64,000 nucleotides of DNA from Gemmatimonadota bacterium (GTDB lineage Bacteria; Gemmatimonadota; Gemmatimonadetes; Gemmatimonadales; GWC2-71-9), in contig JADFNB010000008.1 of NCBI GenBank assembly GCA_022563595.1, positions 30,076 to 94,075 on the forward strand. Reading direction: 5' to 3'. Positions 10,040-19,191 of the stretch are shown piece by piece. How positions within the stretch are numbered: the first letter of the stretch is position 1; the number at the start of each line of letters is the position of its first letter. The notes beneath the pieces are model-generated. The model made no database searches, was not told the origin of the DNA, and saw only the letters and a program-made list of their open reading frames with translations. The position numbers and the translations under genes were made by a program.

Positions 10040-11158
10040 CTAGTCGACCACCCCCATAGCCACGGGTGCCGTCGGCCGGCGCAGGATCTTCCAGATGCCG
10101 ACGCTCAGTATGGGTACGACGAACACGGCCAAGAAGAGCCAGGTGAGCGTCCCGTATCCCTTGGCGATCAAGTCGATCAGCCCGAACCGCGAGAGCCCCG
10201 CCGCTACCAGCAGCAACGCCACACCCACCACCGGCCGCAGGAGCCGGGGCATGGCGTGGCCGCCCTCTTCGTAGACGCTCGCGATGCGTTCGTTCACCGC
10301 GTGAATCAACCCGGTCCCCGTTTCAATGAGCGTTCCAAGGAGCACGATCTGGAAAATCACGTGAAAGGCCCGTGAACCGAGCAGCTCGAGGAGCGTATTT
10401 GCCGGCACGGGGCGGTCGAGTATCGCCGGGTATTGCGCCACCATGATCAGATAGAACAGCAGGCCCGGGATGATGGCGATCGGGCCGGCGAGCAGACCGG
10501 CGGTAACGGCGTCGCGACGCGACCGGGCGTGGCGCACCGTGAACAGCACGGCGGGGATCACCGCCAGGTTGTAACCGGCATAACGCACCCCGCCGAGAAT
10601 CCAGTCGAGTCCCGGACGGTCGCCCGCGAGCGCCGTACCGATCTCACCGCCGAACCGCACGAAGGACCAGACGAAGAAGACGAGATACGTACCGTAGAGC
10701 ACCACCGACCAGCCGGTCAACGCATTCTCGATTGTGCTGCTCCCCCGAAAGACGAGGAACCCCACCGCCGCGGTCACGCCTATGACGCCCACCGCGTATG
10801 GAAGATCGAACGTCTCGCGCAACATCGTTCCGGCGGCGGCGGCGATGACGGCCAGGACGATCGCGAGGAACGCGATGTAGCAGATCTCGAAAAGCACCCA
10901 TCCCGGCCCGAGGAGCGTCTTGAAGAACCGGCGGTAGTCGTAGCTAGAGAAGACGCGCGCGAACTCGAAGCTGGCCGCGTTGACCACACTCCAGATCACC
11001 GTCGAGACGAGCAGCATCGCCAGCAGGCCGCCGAGCGGGCCGTGCGTGAGGAAGAATTCCGCGATCTCGCGGCCGGTCCCGTAGCCGCCAGCGATGACTA
11101 CCGACTGGAACACCAGCCCGGGCAGGAGTATCCGCTTGAACCACTGCGCGTGCTTCAC
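10040..11158 (-). CDS. YkvI-like integral membrane transporter
   Basis: A hydrophobic protein of 372 residues with about ten predicted membrane segments and the fold of the amino-acid/polyamine/organocation superfamily. The opening FKRILLPGLVFQSVVIAGGYGTGREIAEF fits the YkvI-like group (COG3949), whose substrate is unknown: the first helix is broken by a GGYGTGRE motif, as expected for a substrate-binding helix of a LeuT-like fold. It begins nineteen bases beyond the GH15 gene on the same strand, so the two could be co-transcribed, but no common function is obvious. Confidence 0.75.
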   Translation of the reverse strand: MKHAQWFKRILLPGLVFQSVVIAGGYGTGREIAEFFLTHGPLGGLLAMLLVSTVIWSVVNAASFEFARVFSSYDYRRFFKTLLGPGWVLFEICYIAFLAIVLAVIAAAAGTMLRETFDLPYAVGVIGVTAAVGFLVFRGSSTIENALTGWSVVLYGTYLVFFVWSFVRFGGEIGTALAGDRPGLDWILGGVRYAGYNLAVIPAVLFTVRHARSRRDAVTAGLLAGPIAIIPGLLFYLIMVAQYPAILDRPVPANTLLELLGSRAFHVIFQIVLLGTLIETGTGLIHAVNERIASVYEEGGHAMPRLLRPVVGVALLLVAAGLSRFGLIDLIAKGYGTLTWLFLAVFVVPILSVGIWKILRRPTAPVAMGVVD

Positions 11159-11177
11159 GCGCTAGGTGTCGGCCGGT

Positions 11178-12989
11178 TCAGGCACGCTTGCCGAGGGCGC
11201 GATCAAGGTCGAACGCGGAACTGATCAACGACAGGTGGGTGAAAGCCTGCGGGAAGTTGCCCAGCGCCTCGCCGCTCGGTCCGGTCTCTTCCGCGTAGAG
11301 CCGCAGGTGGTTGGCGTACCCCAGCATCTCCTCGAACATCAACCGGGCGTCGTCGAGCCGGCCGGCACGCGTGAGCGCCTGTACCAGCCAGAAGGTGCAC
11401 ATGTTGAACGTGCCCTCGCTCCCATCGAGGCCGTCCGCCGTGTTGTAGCGATAGACGAGGCTGTTCGAGACCAGGCCGCCGGCCTTGGGTGGCTTGCAGG
11501 TCGCGTCGATCGTCGAGATGATCCGCGGATCGGTTGCGGCCAGATAGTCCACCAAAGGCATCATGAGGTTCGCGGCGTCGAGTGCGTCCGATCCGTAGTG
11601 CTGCACGAACGCCTGGCGCTTCTCATTCCATCCCTTGTTGATGATGTCCTCGAAGATCGTGTCGCGCACCTCGATCCATCGCGAGCGATCGGCTGGGAAC
11701 GACCGGTCATCCGCCAGCCGCAGGCCCCGGTCGAGCGCCACCCAACACATCAGTTTCGAGTGGACGAAGTGCTTGCGTCCGCTCCGCATCTCCCAGATCC
11801 CCTCGTCCTCACGATGCCAGTTGTCGCACACCCAGTTCACCAGCTCCCGCAGCCTGGCCCAAAGATCGTACGAGATCGCATTGCCGTATTTATTGAAGTG
11901 AAAAACGGATTCCATCAGCTCGCCATAGATGTCGAGCTGAAGCTGGCCGTAGGCGGCGTTGCCTATGCGCACCGGACGCGAGCCGCGATATCCATCGAGA
12001 TGATCCAGCGTCTCTTCCGGCAGCTCGTGCCGGCCGTCGATCCCGTAGACGAGCTGGATGAAGCGATCGGGATCGGGTTCCCGGCAGCGGTCTTCGAGAA
12101 AGTGCATGAACTGCACCGCTTCCTCCGTAAACCCGATTCGGAGCAGGCCGTAGAGCGTGAGCGCCGCGTCGCGGATCCAGGTGTAGCGGTAGTCCCAGTT
12201 CCGTCCGCCGCCGACGTGTTCGGGCAGACTCGCCGTCGGCGCCGCGATGATAGCGCCCGAAGGCTCGTAGGTGAGCAGCTTGAGGACCAGCGCCGAACGG
12301 TGCACCGCCTCCCGCCAACGTCCCTGATAGGTGCACCGCGACAGCCAGTGACGCCAAAACTCGACTGTGCGCCAGAACAAGGCAAAGACGTCCTCGTCGC
12401 TCGGGCACACGCCCCAAGAGCCGTCAGGCAGCAGCTCGCGCAGGATGAACGTCGCCGTCTGGTTCTCTTCCAGCACAAACTGCGCGCGCACCCCCGTTCC
12501 CTCGCGCCGGAGCGGGACCTTGGAGAGCAGTCCGAGTCCAAGGTGCTGCGAGCGAAAACACGCGCCATCACCATTGAGCGTCACATCATGCGCCGCTCGC
12601 GCGTAGTCGAATGCGGGGCAGCACTCCATCTCGAACGCCATGGTGCCCCGGACCACCTCGACCTGCCGAATGAGCCAATGATGTCCCGGCTCGCCACGCC
12701 GCACACCCACCGGCATGTAGTCCATGACCTGGCCCACCCCGTCCGGCGTGAGGAAACGCGTCGTCAGAACGTTGGAATCCGGCCAGTAGAATTGCCTGGT
12801 TGTGACGTTCCCGACGGCTGGGCAGATCGCGAAGCGGCCACCCTTCTTATCGTCCAGGATCGCCGCAAACACGCTCGGTGAATCGAAACGCGGGTAACAG
12901 AGCCAGTCGATCGTACCGTCCAGCCCGACCAACGCGGCCGTATGCATGTTGCCCACAATGCCGTGGTCCTGGATGGGGAGATACGCCAT
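11178..12989 (-). CDS. Glycoside hydrolase family 15 protein (glucoamylase/trehalase-like)
   Basis: A 603-residue protein with the N-terminal beta-sandwich and the (alpha/alpha)6 barrel of bacterial GH15 enzymes. The N-terminus [21 protein letters not shown] is typical of the cytoplasmic GH15 group that includes alpha,alpha-trehalase. The barrel shows [11 protein letters not shown], the GIWEMR segment carrying the likely general-acid Glu, and [15 protein letters not shown], where the second catalytic Glu lies. There is no signal peptide, so it acts inside the cell on trehalose, maltodextrin or a similar glucan. Start at 12989 agrees with family N-termini although its ribosome binding site is weak. 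No trehalose synthesis genes are adjacent. Confidence 0.88.
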   Translation of the reverse strand: MAYLPIQDHGIVGNMHTAALVGLDGTIDWLCYPRFDSPSVFAAILDDKKGGRFAICPAVGNVTTRQFYWPDSNVLTTRFLTPDGVGQVMDYMPVGVRRGEPGHHWLIRQVEVVRGTMAFEMECCPAFDYARAAHDVTLNGDGACFRSQHLGLGLLSKVPLRREGTGVRAQFVLEENQTATFILRELLPDGSWGVCPSDEDVFALFWRTVEFWRHWLSRCTYQGRWREAVHRSALVLKLLTYEPSGAIIAAPTASLPEHVGGGRNWDYRYTWIRDAALTLYGLLRIGFTEEAVQFMHFLEDRCREPDPDRFIQLVYGIDGRHELPEETLDHLDGYRGSRPVRIGNAAYGQLQLDIYGELMESVFHFNKYGNAISYDLWARLRELVNWVCDNWHREDEGIWEMRSGRKHFVHSKLMCWVALDRGLRLADDRSFPADRSRWIEVRDTIFEDIINKGWNEKRQAFVQHYGSDALDAANLMMPLVDYLAATDPRIISTIDATCKPPKAGGLVSNSLVYRYNTADGLDGSEGTFNMCTFWLVQALTRAGRLDDARLMFEEMLGYANHLRLYAEETGPSGEALGNFPQAFTHLSLISSAFDLDRALGKRA

Positions 12990-12997
12990 CTGCGTCG

Positions 12998-13306
12998 CTA
13001 GAGCCTGGCGAGTTCGTCTTGGACCCGTTGCCGTGACTCGAGGCCCATCTCAGCAGGCCGGGCCACGCCCGTGCCGGCGGCAGTCCGCATCCTACCCAAC
13101 CGACGCCGTATCTCATCCTTCAGCTCGGCGGCCTGGGACGAGGGACAGGTGGTCAGCGTCCGCCCCGGGCAAAACGGACTCATGGTCGTGTGGAAGATCT
13201 TGGACGCGGCCGTCTCGACCTCCGCCGAATACTGGCCGGCGAGCGCGGCCGGTACCGCGAGTGCCAAGACGACGGTAACGAATAGCGAGCGCATCGTAAA
13301 ACTCAT
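12998..13306 (-). CDS. Short exported CcmH-like protein
   Basis: About 102 residues from an ATG at 13306 (a second ATG at 13294 is also possible). A signal peptide ([20 protein letters not shown]) is followed by a small domain with [18 protein letters not shown] and a helical region rich in Arg and Glu. The cysteine pair, the serine-rich stretch and the following LKDEIRRRL resemble the thiol-disulfide region of CcmH, the apocytochrome c reductant of cytochrome c maturation, but the usual CxxC spacing is replaced by C-x8-C and there is no C-terminal membrane anchor. It sits divergently next to the DUF5916 gene and just before the GH15 gene. No other ccm gene is in the window. The role in c-type cytochrome biogenesis is therefore a hypothesis. 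Confidence 0.5.
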   Translation of the reverse strand: MSFTMRSLFVTVVLALAVPAALAGQYSAEVETAASKIFHTTMSPFCPGRTLTTCPSSQAAELKDEIRRRLGRMRTAAGTGVARPAEMGLESRQRVQDELARL

Positions 13307-13383
13307 GATGGGACCGTTTCCGAAAGCGATCGGGTATCTTACACCCCAAATCAACACAGCTATCCGGTAATGCGTAAGAGAGC

Positions 13384-16104
13384 ATGATGCGCCGCTGTTT
13401 GTTTCTTCTTCTCGTTCTCGCGGTCGGTCCGTCCGCCGCCGCCGCCCAGACGACCGTGCCCAACCCGGAGCCTGCGGCCGCGGCCGCACGGCGCGACGGT
13501 GACATCCGGCTCGATGGTCGTGTGGACGAGCCGGCGTGGCGCCACGCTACCCCTATCACGCGATTCGTCCAGGGCGAACCTGTGGAGGGTGCCGCCGCAG
13601 AACAACGCACGGAGGTCCGGGTGCTCTACGACGCCGACGCCCTCTACGTCGGCGTGATCATGTATGACACCGAGCCGGAGCGGATTGCCAGCCAGCTCGT
13701 GCGCCGGGACTCGCGCGGCCAGTACGACTGGTTCGAGCTGTCTCTCGACCCCAACAACGACCGCCGGACCGGCTACCGGTTCCGGGTCGGGGCGTCCGGT
13801 GTGCGCCGGGATGTCTATCTCTACGATGACAACCGCGAGGACGACGCATGGGACGCAGTCTGGGCGTCGGCGGTTCATCGCGGTGACTTCGGCTGGAGCA
13901 TCGAGATGCGGATTCCGCTCTCTCAGCTCCGCTACGAGACGTCCGACGCCGCGCAGACCTGGGGTGTCAACTTCTCGCGACGCCGCATCGCGACCAACGA
14001 GCTGACCTATTTCGCCCTCGAGTCGAAGCTGCGGCACGGCAAGGTGAGTCTGTTCGGCCAGCTGGCGGGCCTGGTGCTGCCGCGGCGCGCGCGCCGAATC
14101 GAGCTACGCCCGTACGCGCTGGCCACCGCCCGCGCCGCGCCAAGCGAGGCGGCCGATCCGTTCTTCGACGGGTCGGAGATGGGGAGCAGCGTAGGCCTCG
14201 ACCTCCGCTACGGCCTCGGCGCGTCTTACACGCTCGACGTCACCGTGAATCCCGATTTCGGCCAGGTCGAGGTCGATCCTGCCGTCATCAACCTCACCGC
14301 CTTCGAAACCTTTTTCCCCGAGAAGCGCCCCTTCTTCGTCGAGGACGCGCAGATCTTCGATTTTTCGCTCTCGGGACGCCGCAACCAGCTATTCTACTCG
14401 CGCAGGATCGGCCGGGAGCCTCGGGGCGACGCCCCCGACGGCTCCGATTTCATCGATATACCGACCCAGACAACCATACTCGGAGCCGCCAAGCTCACGG
14501 GCAGGAGCGCAGGCGGCCTCTCGCTCGGCGTCTTGACGGCCGTGACGGCCCGCGAATCCGGTCGCGCGTTCCTGGCGGCAGACGGCCGGACGGTCGCGTT
14601 CGAGGCCGAGCCGCGAACCGAGTACGGTGTCATACGCGTCCTGCAAGATTTTCGGGACGGCGCCTCACAGCTAGGCGTCATCGCCACGGCGATGCGGCGC
14701 GAACTCCCGAACGACGGCGGATTCGATTTCCTGCCGTCGAACGCCTACGCGATCGGGATCGACTTCGAGCACAACTGGGGTGGTCCGCGCTCGCGTGACT
14801 GGGCGTTCCACGGGTTCGCGGCGGGAACCCTGGTGCGGGGAGTTCCTGAAGCATTGATCGGGATCCAGCAAGCCTCGAATCACTACTTCCAGCGGCCCGA
14901 CGCGACCCGGTTCTCGGTCGACACGACGGCCAACTCACTGAGCGGGATCAACTGGAGGGTCCAGTTCGAGCGACGCAGCGCGCAACACTGGACCGGTGCC
15001 GTCTGGCTGGCCGAAGTAACCCCAGGATTCGAGGTGAACGACGTCGGGTTCTCGACATCGGGGGAACGCCTGGACGGTGGAGCCCGGATCTCGTACCAGG
15101 AGATCACGCCGGGACGGCTGCTCCGCAGCTACCGGATCTCGGCATTCACGTTCCACAACTTCCGGCACGAGGCATTGGACGATGTCTTCTCCTGGTCCTC
15201 CTGGCGCCGGGCGCACAAGCGCGGCGGGCTCTTTCTCAGCGCGGACCTACAGCTGCTGAACTACTGGCAAGTCGAGTTGAATGCGCGCCTCGTTCCGAGC
15301 CTCATGAGCGACGTCGCCACACGTGGCGGGCCGCTCATGGTCGAGCCGGCCAGTATCCAGTTCAGATTCGAGGTCAACAGCGACCGCAGGCGATCGGTCC
15401 GCGTCGATCTACGCTCCGAGTATGTCGACCGCGGGAGGGGCGGATGGCGCTGGCACAACGAGCTGGAGATGGGTGTGCGGCCCATTCCCAGCGTCGAACT
15501 CCAGGTCAAGCCCCAGTTCACCCGTGAGACCAACGCCGCGCAGTACGTTACCACAACCGGCGACATGGGGTTCACTCCGACCTTCGGCCGGCGCTATCTG
15601 TTTGCCGACCTCGAGCGCCGGTCCGCCTCTCTGGAAACACGCATCGGAGTCGCCCTCTCGCCCGACCTCACGTTCCAGCTGTACGCGCAGCCGCTGCTCT
15701 CTTCCGGAGCGTACCCGGCGTACAAACAGCTCGCCCGCTCCGAGAGTTTCGACTTCGACATCTTCGATCGCGGACAGGCGGTGGCGGCGCCAAACGGCGA
15801 CGTATCATGCGTTGGCGGCCGCATCTGCCGCCGGGACGAGACCGAGTTCGTAGACCTCGACGGCGACGGAACCGTCGACTTCTCGTTCTCGGATCAACGG
15901 TTCAACATCCGGTCCCTGCGTCTGAGCGCCGTGCTCCGCTGGGAGTATCGGCCGGGCTCGCAGCTCTTTCTGGTCTGGCAACAGAGCCGCCGTGACCGCG
16001 CCACGATCGGATCTTTCGACCTCGCGCGGGACTTCGACGCGCTGTTCGACGCGCCGTCGGAGAACGTGTTCACGGTGAAGCTCAGCTACTGGTTCGGTCT
16101 GTAG
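13384..16104 (+). CDS. CBM9-DUF5916 outer-membrane protein
   Basis: A 906-residue exported protein. The signal peptide (CLFLLLVLAVGPSAAAAQ) is followed by a family-9 carbohydrate-binding-like module at about residues 35-235 (LDGRVDEPAWRHA, a common opening, then ALYVGVIMYD and WFELSLDPNNDRRTGYRF). The rest is a long DUF5916 region with the conserved FETFFPEKRPFFVED segment and alternating short strands that suggest a beta-barrel to the C-terminal aromatic residues (YWFGL). Such proteins are abundant in Gemmatimonadota and Bacteroidetes-like genomes; binding or import of a carbohydrate or peptide is presumed, not proven. The start at 13384 is supported by the signal peptide. Confidence 0.85.
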   Translation: MMRRCLFLLLVLAVGPSAAAAQTTVPNPEPAAAAARRDGDIRLDGRVDEPAWRHATPITRFVQGEPVEGAAAEQRTEVRVLYDADALYVGVIMYDTEPERIASQLVRRDSRGQYDWFELSLDPNNDRRTGYRFRVGASGVRRDVYLYDDNREDDAWDAVWASAVHRGDFGWSIEMRIPLSQLRYETSDAAQTWGVNFSRRRIATNELTYFALESKLRHGKVSLFGQLAGLVLPRRARRIELRPYALATARAAPSEAADPFFDGSEMGSSVGLDLRYGLGASYTLDVTVNPDFGQVEVDPAVINLTAFETFFPEKRPFFVEDAQIFDFSLSGRRNQLFYSRRIGREPRGDAPDGSDFIDIPTQTTILGAAKLTGRSAGGLSLGVLTAVTARESGRAFLAADGRTVAFEAEPRTEYGVIRVLQDFRDGASQLGVIATAMRRELPNDGGFDFLPSNAYAIGIDFEHNWGGPRSRDWAFHGFAAGTLVRGVPEALIGIQQASNHYFQRPDATRFSVDTTANSLSGINWRVQFERRSAQHWTGAVWLAEVTPGFEVNDVGFSTSGERLDGGARISYQEITPGRLLRSYRISAFTFHNFRHEALDDVFSWSSWRRAHKRGGLFLSADLQLLNYWQVELNARLVPSLMSDVATRGGPLMVEPASIQFRFEVNSDRRRSVRVDLRSEYVDRGRGGWRWHNELEMGVRPIPSVELQVKPQFTRETNAAQYVTTTGDMGFTPTFGRRYLFADLERRSASLETRIGVALSPDLTFQLYAQPLLSSGAYPAYKQLARSESFDFDIFDRGQAVAAPNGDVSCVGGRICRRDETEFVDLDGDGTVDFSFSDQRFNIRSLRLSAVLRWEYRPGSQLFLVWQQSRRDRATIGSFDLARDFDALFDAPSENVFTVKLSYWFGL

Positions 16105-16112
16105 CCCACCCG

Positions 16113-18500
16113 TTATCGGGCCGCGTCCCCGAGTTGGTCGAACGGGAGATTCAGGACCGGGTAGCGCCGCCAGTCGCGGTAGTCGAAGTGCCACCACTCG
16201 AACCGGTACACCGCAAACCCTTCCGCCTCCATCGCCGACCGCAGCAGCTCCCTGTGCCAGCGCTGAAGCGAGGTACCACCCGCATACGCGGCAAACGAGC
16301 GGTCGGAGAACTCGTCATAGCCGCCGACCATCTCGACCGGACGCCCGTCACGCACGCGGTACAGGGTCAGATCGACCGCGGCACCACGATTGTGCCGCGA
16401 GCCGACGGTCGGGTCGGCCACGAAGATCCTCTGGTCGGCGGGCGTCGCATCCCAGAACATCTTGGTGACGTACCAGGGACGATACGCATCGTGGATCAGC
16501 AGACCGTAACCCCGGCGGCGCACGCGACGGTGCACGCGAACCAGCGCCTCCGCGGCCGGCCGCTGGAGCAACGCGCGCGGCTCATCATAGAAAACCGCAC
16601 CCATGAAGTTGTTTGTGGTCGCATATCGGATGTCGTAGCGGATCGTCGCGTCGAGTGACCTCAGCTCGACCAGATCCGCATCCCGCAATCCGGAGTCGGG
16701 CCGCGGTGGCGACGCCGCGAGCGCCGCCTCGCGCAACTCAACCACGGGCCGAACGGGCACGATGCGGAACGTCTCGCCCGCATCGGTTCCCACGTCGCGT
16801 CGCACGAAGCGCACACCGGCGGCCTCTACAGCACGCGCCCGCCCGGATGGATCCCTATCGAACACCAAGCGCTCACCGTGGTAGAGTCCCCAGTCGGGAA
16901 ACGCGAACGCCTCGCGGGAGATCTCGCGCAGCGGATAGAGAAAGAACCACTCGATCAGCGCGTGAAGCTGTCCGTCCCGCTCCAGGACGTACAACGTGTT
17001 GTGGTCCCACCCGTACTCCCCGATGAGACCACGCCAGCGGGCGGGTGCAGGACCCGGCCGGCGGCGCGGCAGGCGACGCAACGTGTCCGCGTCCACCACG
17101 ATCGCCCCTGCAATCGGCACGATGCGCCCGCCGTACCACAGGCGGTCGTCGACGACGAGCGTGTCGCCGCGGCTGCGGAGGCGCACCCGCAGGCCCGGCC
17201 GCCGGAACCATGCGTGAAGCTCGGCGTCGCGGCGCACGATGTCGATTGCCTGGCCGGCGCCGGCGTAACGACCGGCTAGCGCCCGCATTACGGAATCGGG
17301 AACGGGACCGGTGATCTCCGCGTGCGGGAGCGCGCGCCCGGCGCGCAAGGCCAGCATCAGCCGTAACGCGTAGTCGGCGATCCTCCCGACCACCGCGTTG
17401 GATACGTCCATGGACGCGGCGACGACCGCGCCGAGCTTCTCATCGGGCAGCGCCGTGAGTTGGGTGGCAAACCCGTAGACGGCTCCGCCGTGTCCCACCG
17501 CCCGACGGCCGTCCAGCTCACTTACCGCGAACCCGATCCCGAATCCGGTGCGCGCACCTTCGGGTTCGAACTGGGGCGTGAACATCAGCTCGAGCGTGCT
17601 GTCGGCCAGGATCCGGCCCCGCTCGCCGACCCCTCCGGCAAACAGCGCCGCCAGGAACCACGCGAGGTCGGTCACCGGGGCGTACATGCTTCCCGCCGGC
17701 GCCATCCCCAGCTCGAAGGTGGACCCTTCCTCCGGTTCGCCGTGGTAGGACCACATGAAGCCCGTCGCCAGGTCACGCAGCATCTGGCGGGTCGGGGTGA
17801 ACGAGCTGTGATCCATGCGGAGCGGCTCCAGGACAGCCCGCTGGAGGTAGCTTGCGAACGGCTCGGCTTGGGTCCGTTCGAGAACGTATCCGACGGTGGC
17901 GATCGCGGCGTTCGAGTACTTGATGCGCGATTGGGGCGCGTACACGAGGGCCGTTGCATCCAGGCTGGCTACGGTGGCGGCGAGACTCGGGCTCGTGTCA
18001 TCGAAGTAGTGTCCGACCGGGGGCTCCCGGACGAGCCCCGACCGATGCGACATCAGCTCCCGTAGCGTGATCGGATCGTCGTAGGGGTTCTCGGGAGAGA
18101 ATTCGGGCAGATAGACCTGGACAGCCGTATCGAGCACGATCTCCCCGCGCTCGACGAGCTGCATGACGGCGATATCGGTGAAGAGCTTCGATACCGACCC
18201 TACGCGGTATACGGTCCGGGCCGTCGCGGGCGTGCCCGCCACCGGGTCGGCATATCCGAACCCCTGAGCCCAGACGATCTCCTGGTCGTCCACCAGCGCG
18301 ATCGAGAGCGCGGGTAGCCCCTTGTCCTCGATCTCGTGCTCGATGAACCCGGTGAGTAGTTCGACCACCATGCGGTAGTCGTCGCGGGGCGCGCGATTCC
18401 CGCCACCGGCCACGCAACCGCACAGCGCCGCGACGGCGAGTGCCGCCGCCGGGGCGTTCCAAGGCCTGCCGCGTCCCAGCCACATCCGTCCGAGGCTCAT
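16113..18500 (-). CDS. Lipoprotein fusion: class-C beta-lactamase-like serine hydrolase + VanX-type D-Ala-D-Ala dipeptidase
   Basis: One continuous frame of about 795 residues with two enzymes. The N-terminus is a lipoprotein-like signal ending in LCGC. Residues from about 45 to 400 form a serine hydrolase of the beta-lactamase/PBP4 family: SVSK (about 102-105) is the SxxK motif, YSN (about 194-196) the second motif and GHGGAVYGF the third. A beta-rich spacer follows. The last 200 residues are an M15-type dipeptidase: RSLDATIRYDIRYATTNNFMG, HDAYRP, the zinc motif SRHNRGAAVD and EWWHFD. VanX enzymes hydrolyse D-Ala-D-Ala; similar lipoproteins trim or recycle peptidoglycan. The fusion suggests periplasmic wall remodelling; resistance is not implied. 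ATG 18500 is preferred to the GTG at 18509. It converges on the DUF5916 gene. Confidence 0.85.
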   Translation of the reverse strand: MSLGRMWLGRGRPWNAPAAALAVAALCGCVAGGGNRAPRDDYRMVVELLTGFIEHEIEDKGLPALSIALVDDQEIVWAQGFGYADPVAGTPATARTVYRVGSVSKLFTDIAVMQLVERGEIVLDTAVQVYLPEFSPENPYDDPITLRELMSHRSGLVREPPVGHYFDDTSPSLAATVASLDATALVYAPQSRIKYSNAAIATVGYVLERTQAEPFASYLQRAVLEPLRMDHSSFTPTRQMLRDLATGFMWSYHGEPEEGSTFELGMAPAGSMYAPVTDLAWFLAALFAGGVGERGRILADSTLELMFTPQFEPEGARTGFGIGFAVSELDGRRAVGHGGAVYGFATQLTALPDEKLGAVVAASMDVSNAVVGRIADYALRLMLALRAGRALPHAEITGPVPDSVMRALAGRYAGAGQAIDIVRRDAELHAWFRRPGLRVRLRSRGDTLVVDDRLWYGGRIVPIAGAIVVDADTLRRLPRRRPGPAPARWRGLIGEYGWDHNTLYVLERDGQLHALIEWFFLYPLREISREAFAFPDWGLYHGERLVFDRDPSGRARAVEAAGVRFVRRDVGTDAGETFRIVPVRPVVELREAALAASPPRPDSGLRDADLVELRSLDATIRYDIRYATTNNFMGAVFYDEPRALLQRPAAEALVRVHRRVRRRGYGLLIHDAYRPWYVTKMFWDATPADQRIFVADPTVGSRHNRGAAVDLTLYRVRDGRPVEMVGGYDEFSDRSFAAYAGGTSLQRWHRELLRSAMEAEGFAVYRFEWWHFDYRDWRRYPVLNLPFDQLGDAAR

Positions 18501-18563
18501 CGGCTTCACTCGGCGGCTCGCCCGGTCAGACTCGCTTACTAACGCGAACTCAGCTACGCTCCA

Positions 18564-19100
18564 CTAGTTGATGTCGGCCGTCATGATAAAGTCGTTGTCG
18601 CGCCGCGCCCCGTGACAGTTCTCACATCCCGCGCCTCGACCGCCGACCTGGACGGTGCCATCGGTGAGCCGTTTGATGAAGAACCAGTTGTTGTTGTCCG
18701 GATTGAAGCTCTCGGTCTTGTACATGACCGTCACCGCTGCGAGCGTGCTGTCCGGCATGTAGTTCTCTTTCACGATGATCGCGCCCGCCGGGAACACGGT
18801 TGCGTCCCCATTCAGGGCTTCGAGCGCGGCATCGTTGAGGTAGGTGGTCAGCAACATCCCGTGTGGCTCGCCACCAGCGTAAAGACGGCCTTTTTCCGGC
18901 CAGAGCGCCCACGTCTCGTAGTTCGCCTGCTCGAGGTGTGCCCACACCGCTTCGGCCGTCGTGTCGGGCATGGCGGCAACCTGCTCCACGACCGGGGCCT
19001 CCTCGCCTTCCGCGGCCTCCTCGCCTTCTTCACCGGCACAACCGACGGCGACGATGACCGCCGCGGCGATGCCGAACCGGCCCATCGAATGCAACCGCAT
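18564..19100 (-). CDS. Cytochrome P460 family lipoprotein
   Basis: A 178-residue exported protein from ATG 19100, set by AGGAGG six bases upstream. The signal peptide ends at a lipobox-like VAVGC and an acidic low-complexity stretch (EEGEEAAEGEEAP) follows. The domain shows ETWALWPEKG, GEPHGMLLTTYLN, FPAGAIIVKENYMP and a C-terminal GCENCHGA, the CxxCH of a covalently bound heme. These are features of cytochrome P460, which in ammonia oxidisers converts hydroxylamine, and of cytochrome c'-beta relatives that bind NO. The family lysine that cross-links the heme of P460 is in the VKENY region. The substrate here is unknown; NO or hydroxylamine handling is possible. Confidence 0.82.
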   Translation of the reverse strand: MRLHSMGRFGIAAAVIVAVGCAGEEGEEAAEGEEAPVVEQVAAMPDTTAEAVWAHLEQANYETWALWPEKGRLYAGGEPHGMLLTTYLNDAALEALNGDATVFPAGAIIVKENYMPDSTLAAVTVMYKTESFNPDNNNWFFIKRLTDGTVQVGGRGAGCENCHGARRDNDFIMTADIN

Positions 19101-19191
19101 CAGTGCCTCCTGAGCTGTGAGTGCCTGTGCCTGAGCAGGGTAGCTTGCAGCATTCCCACCCACAACGCAAGAGCGTTCGGGGCGGTTCCCC

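Noticed and set aside
11166..12881. Long plus-strand open frame opposite the GH15 gene
   Set aside because: Antisense shadow of the GH15 gene, which has clear catalytic motifs on the minus strand.
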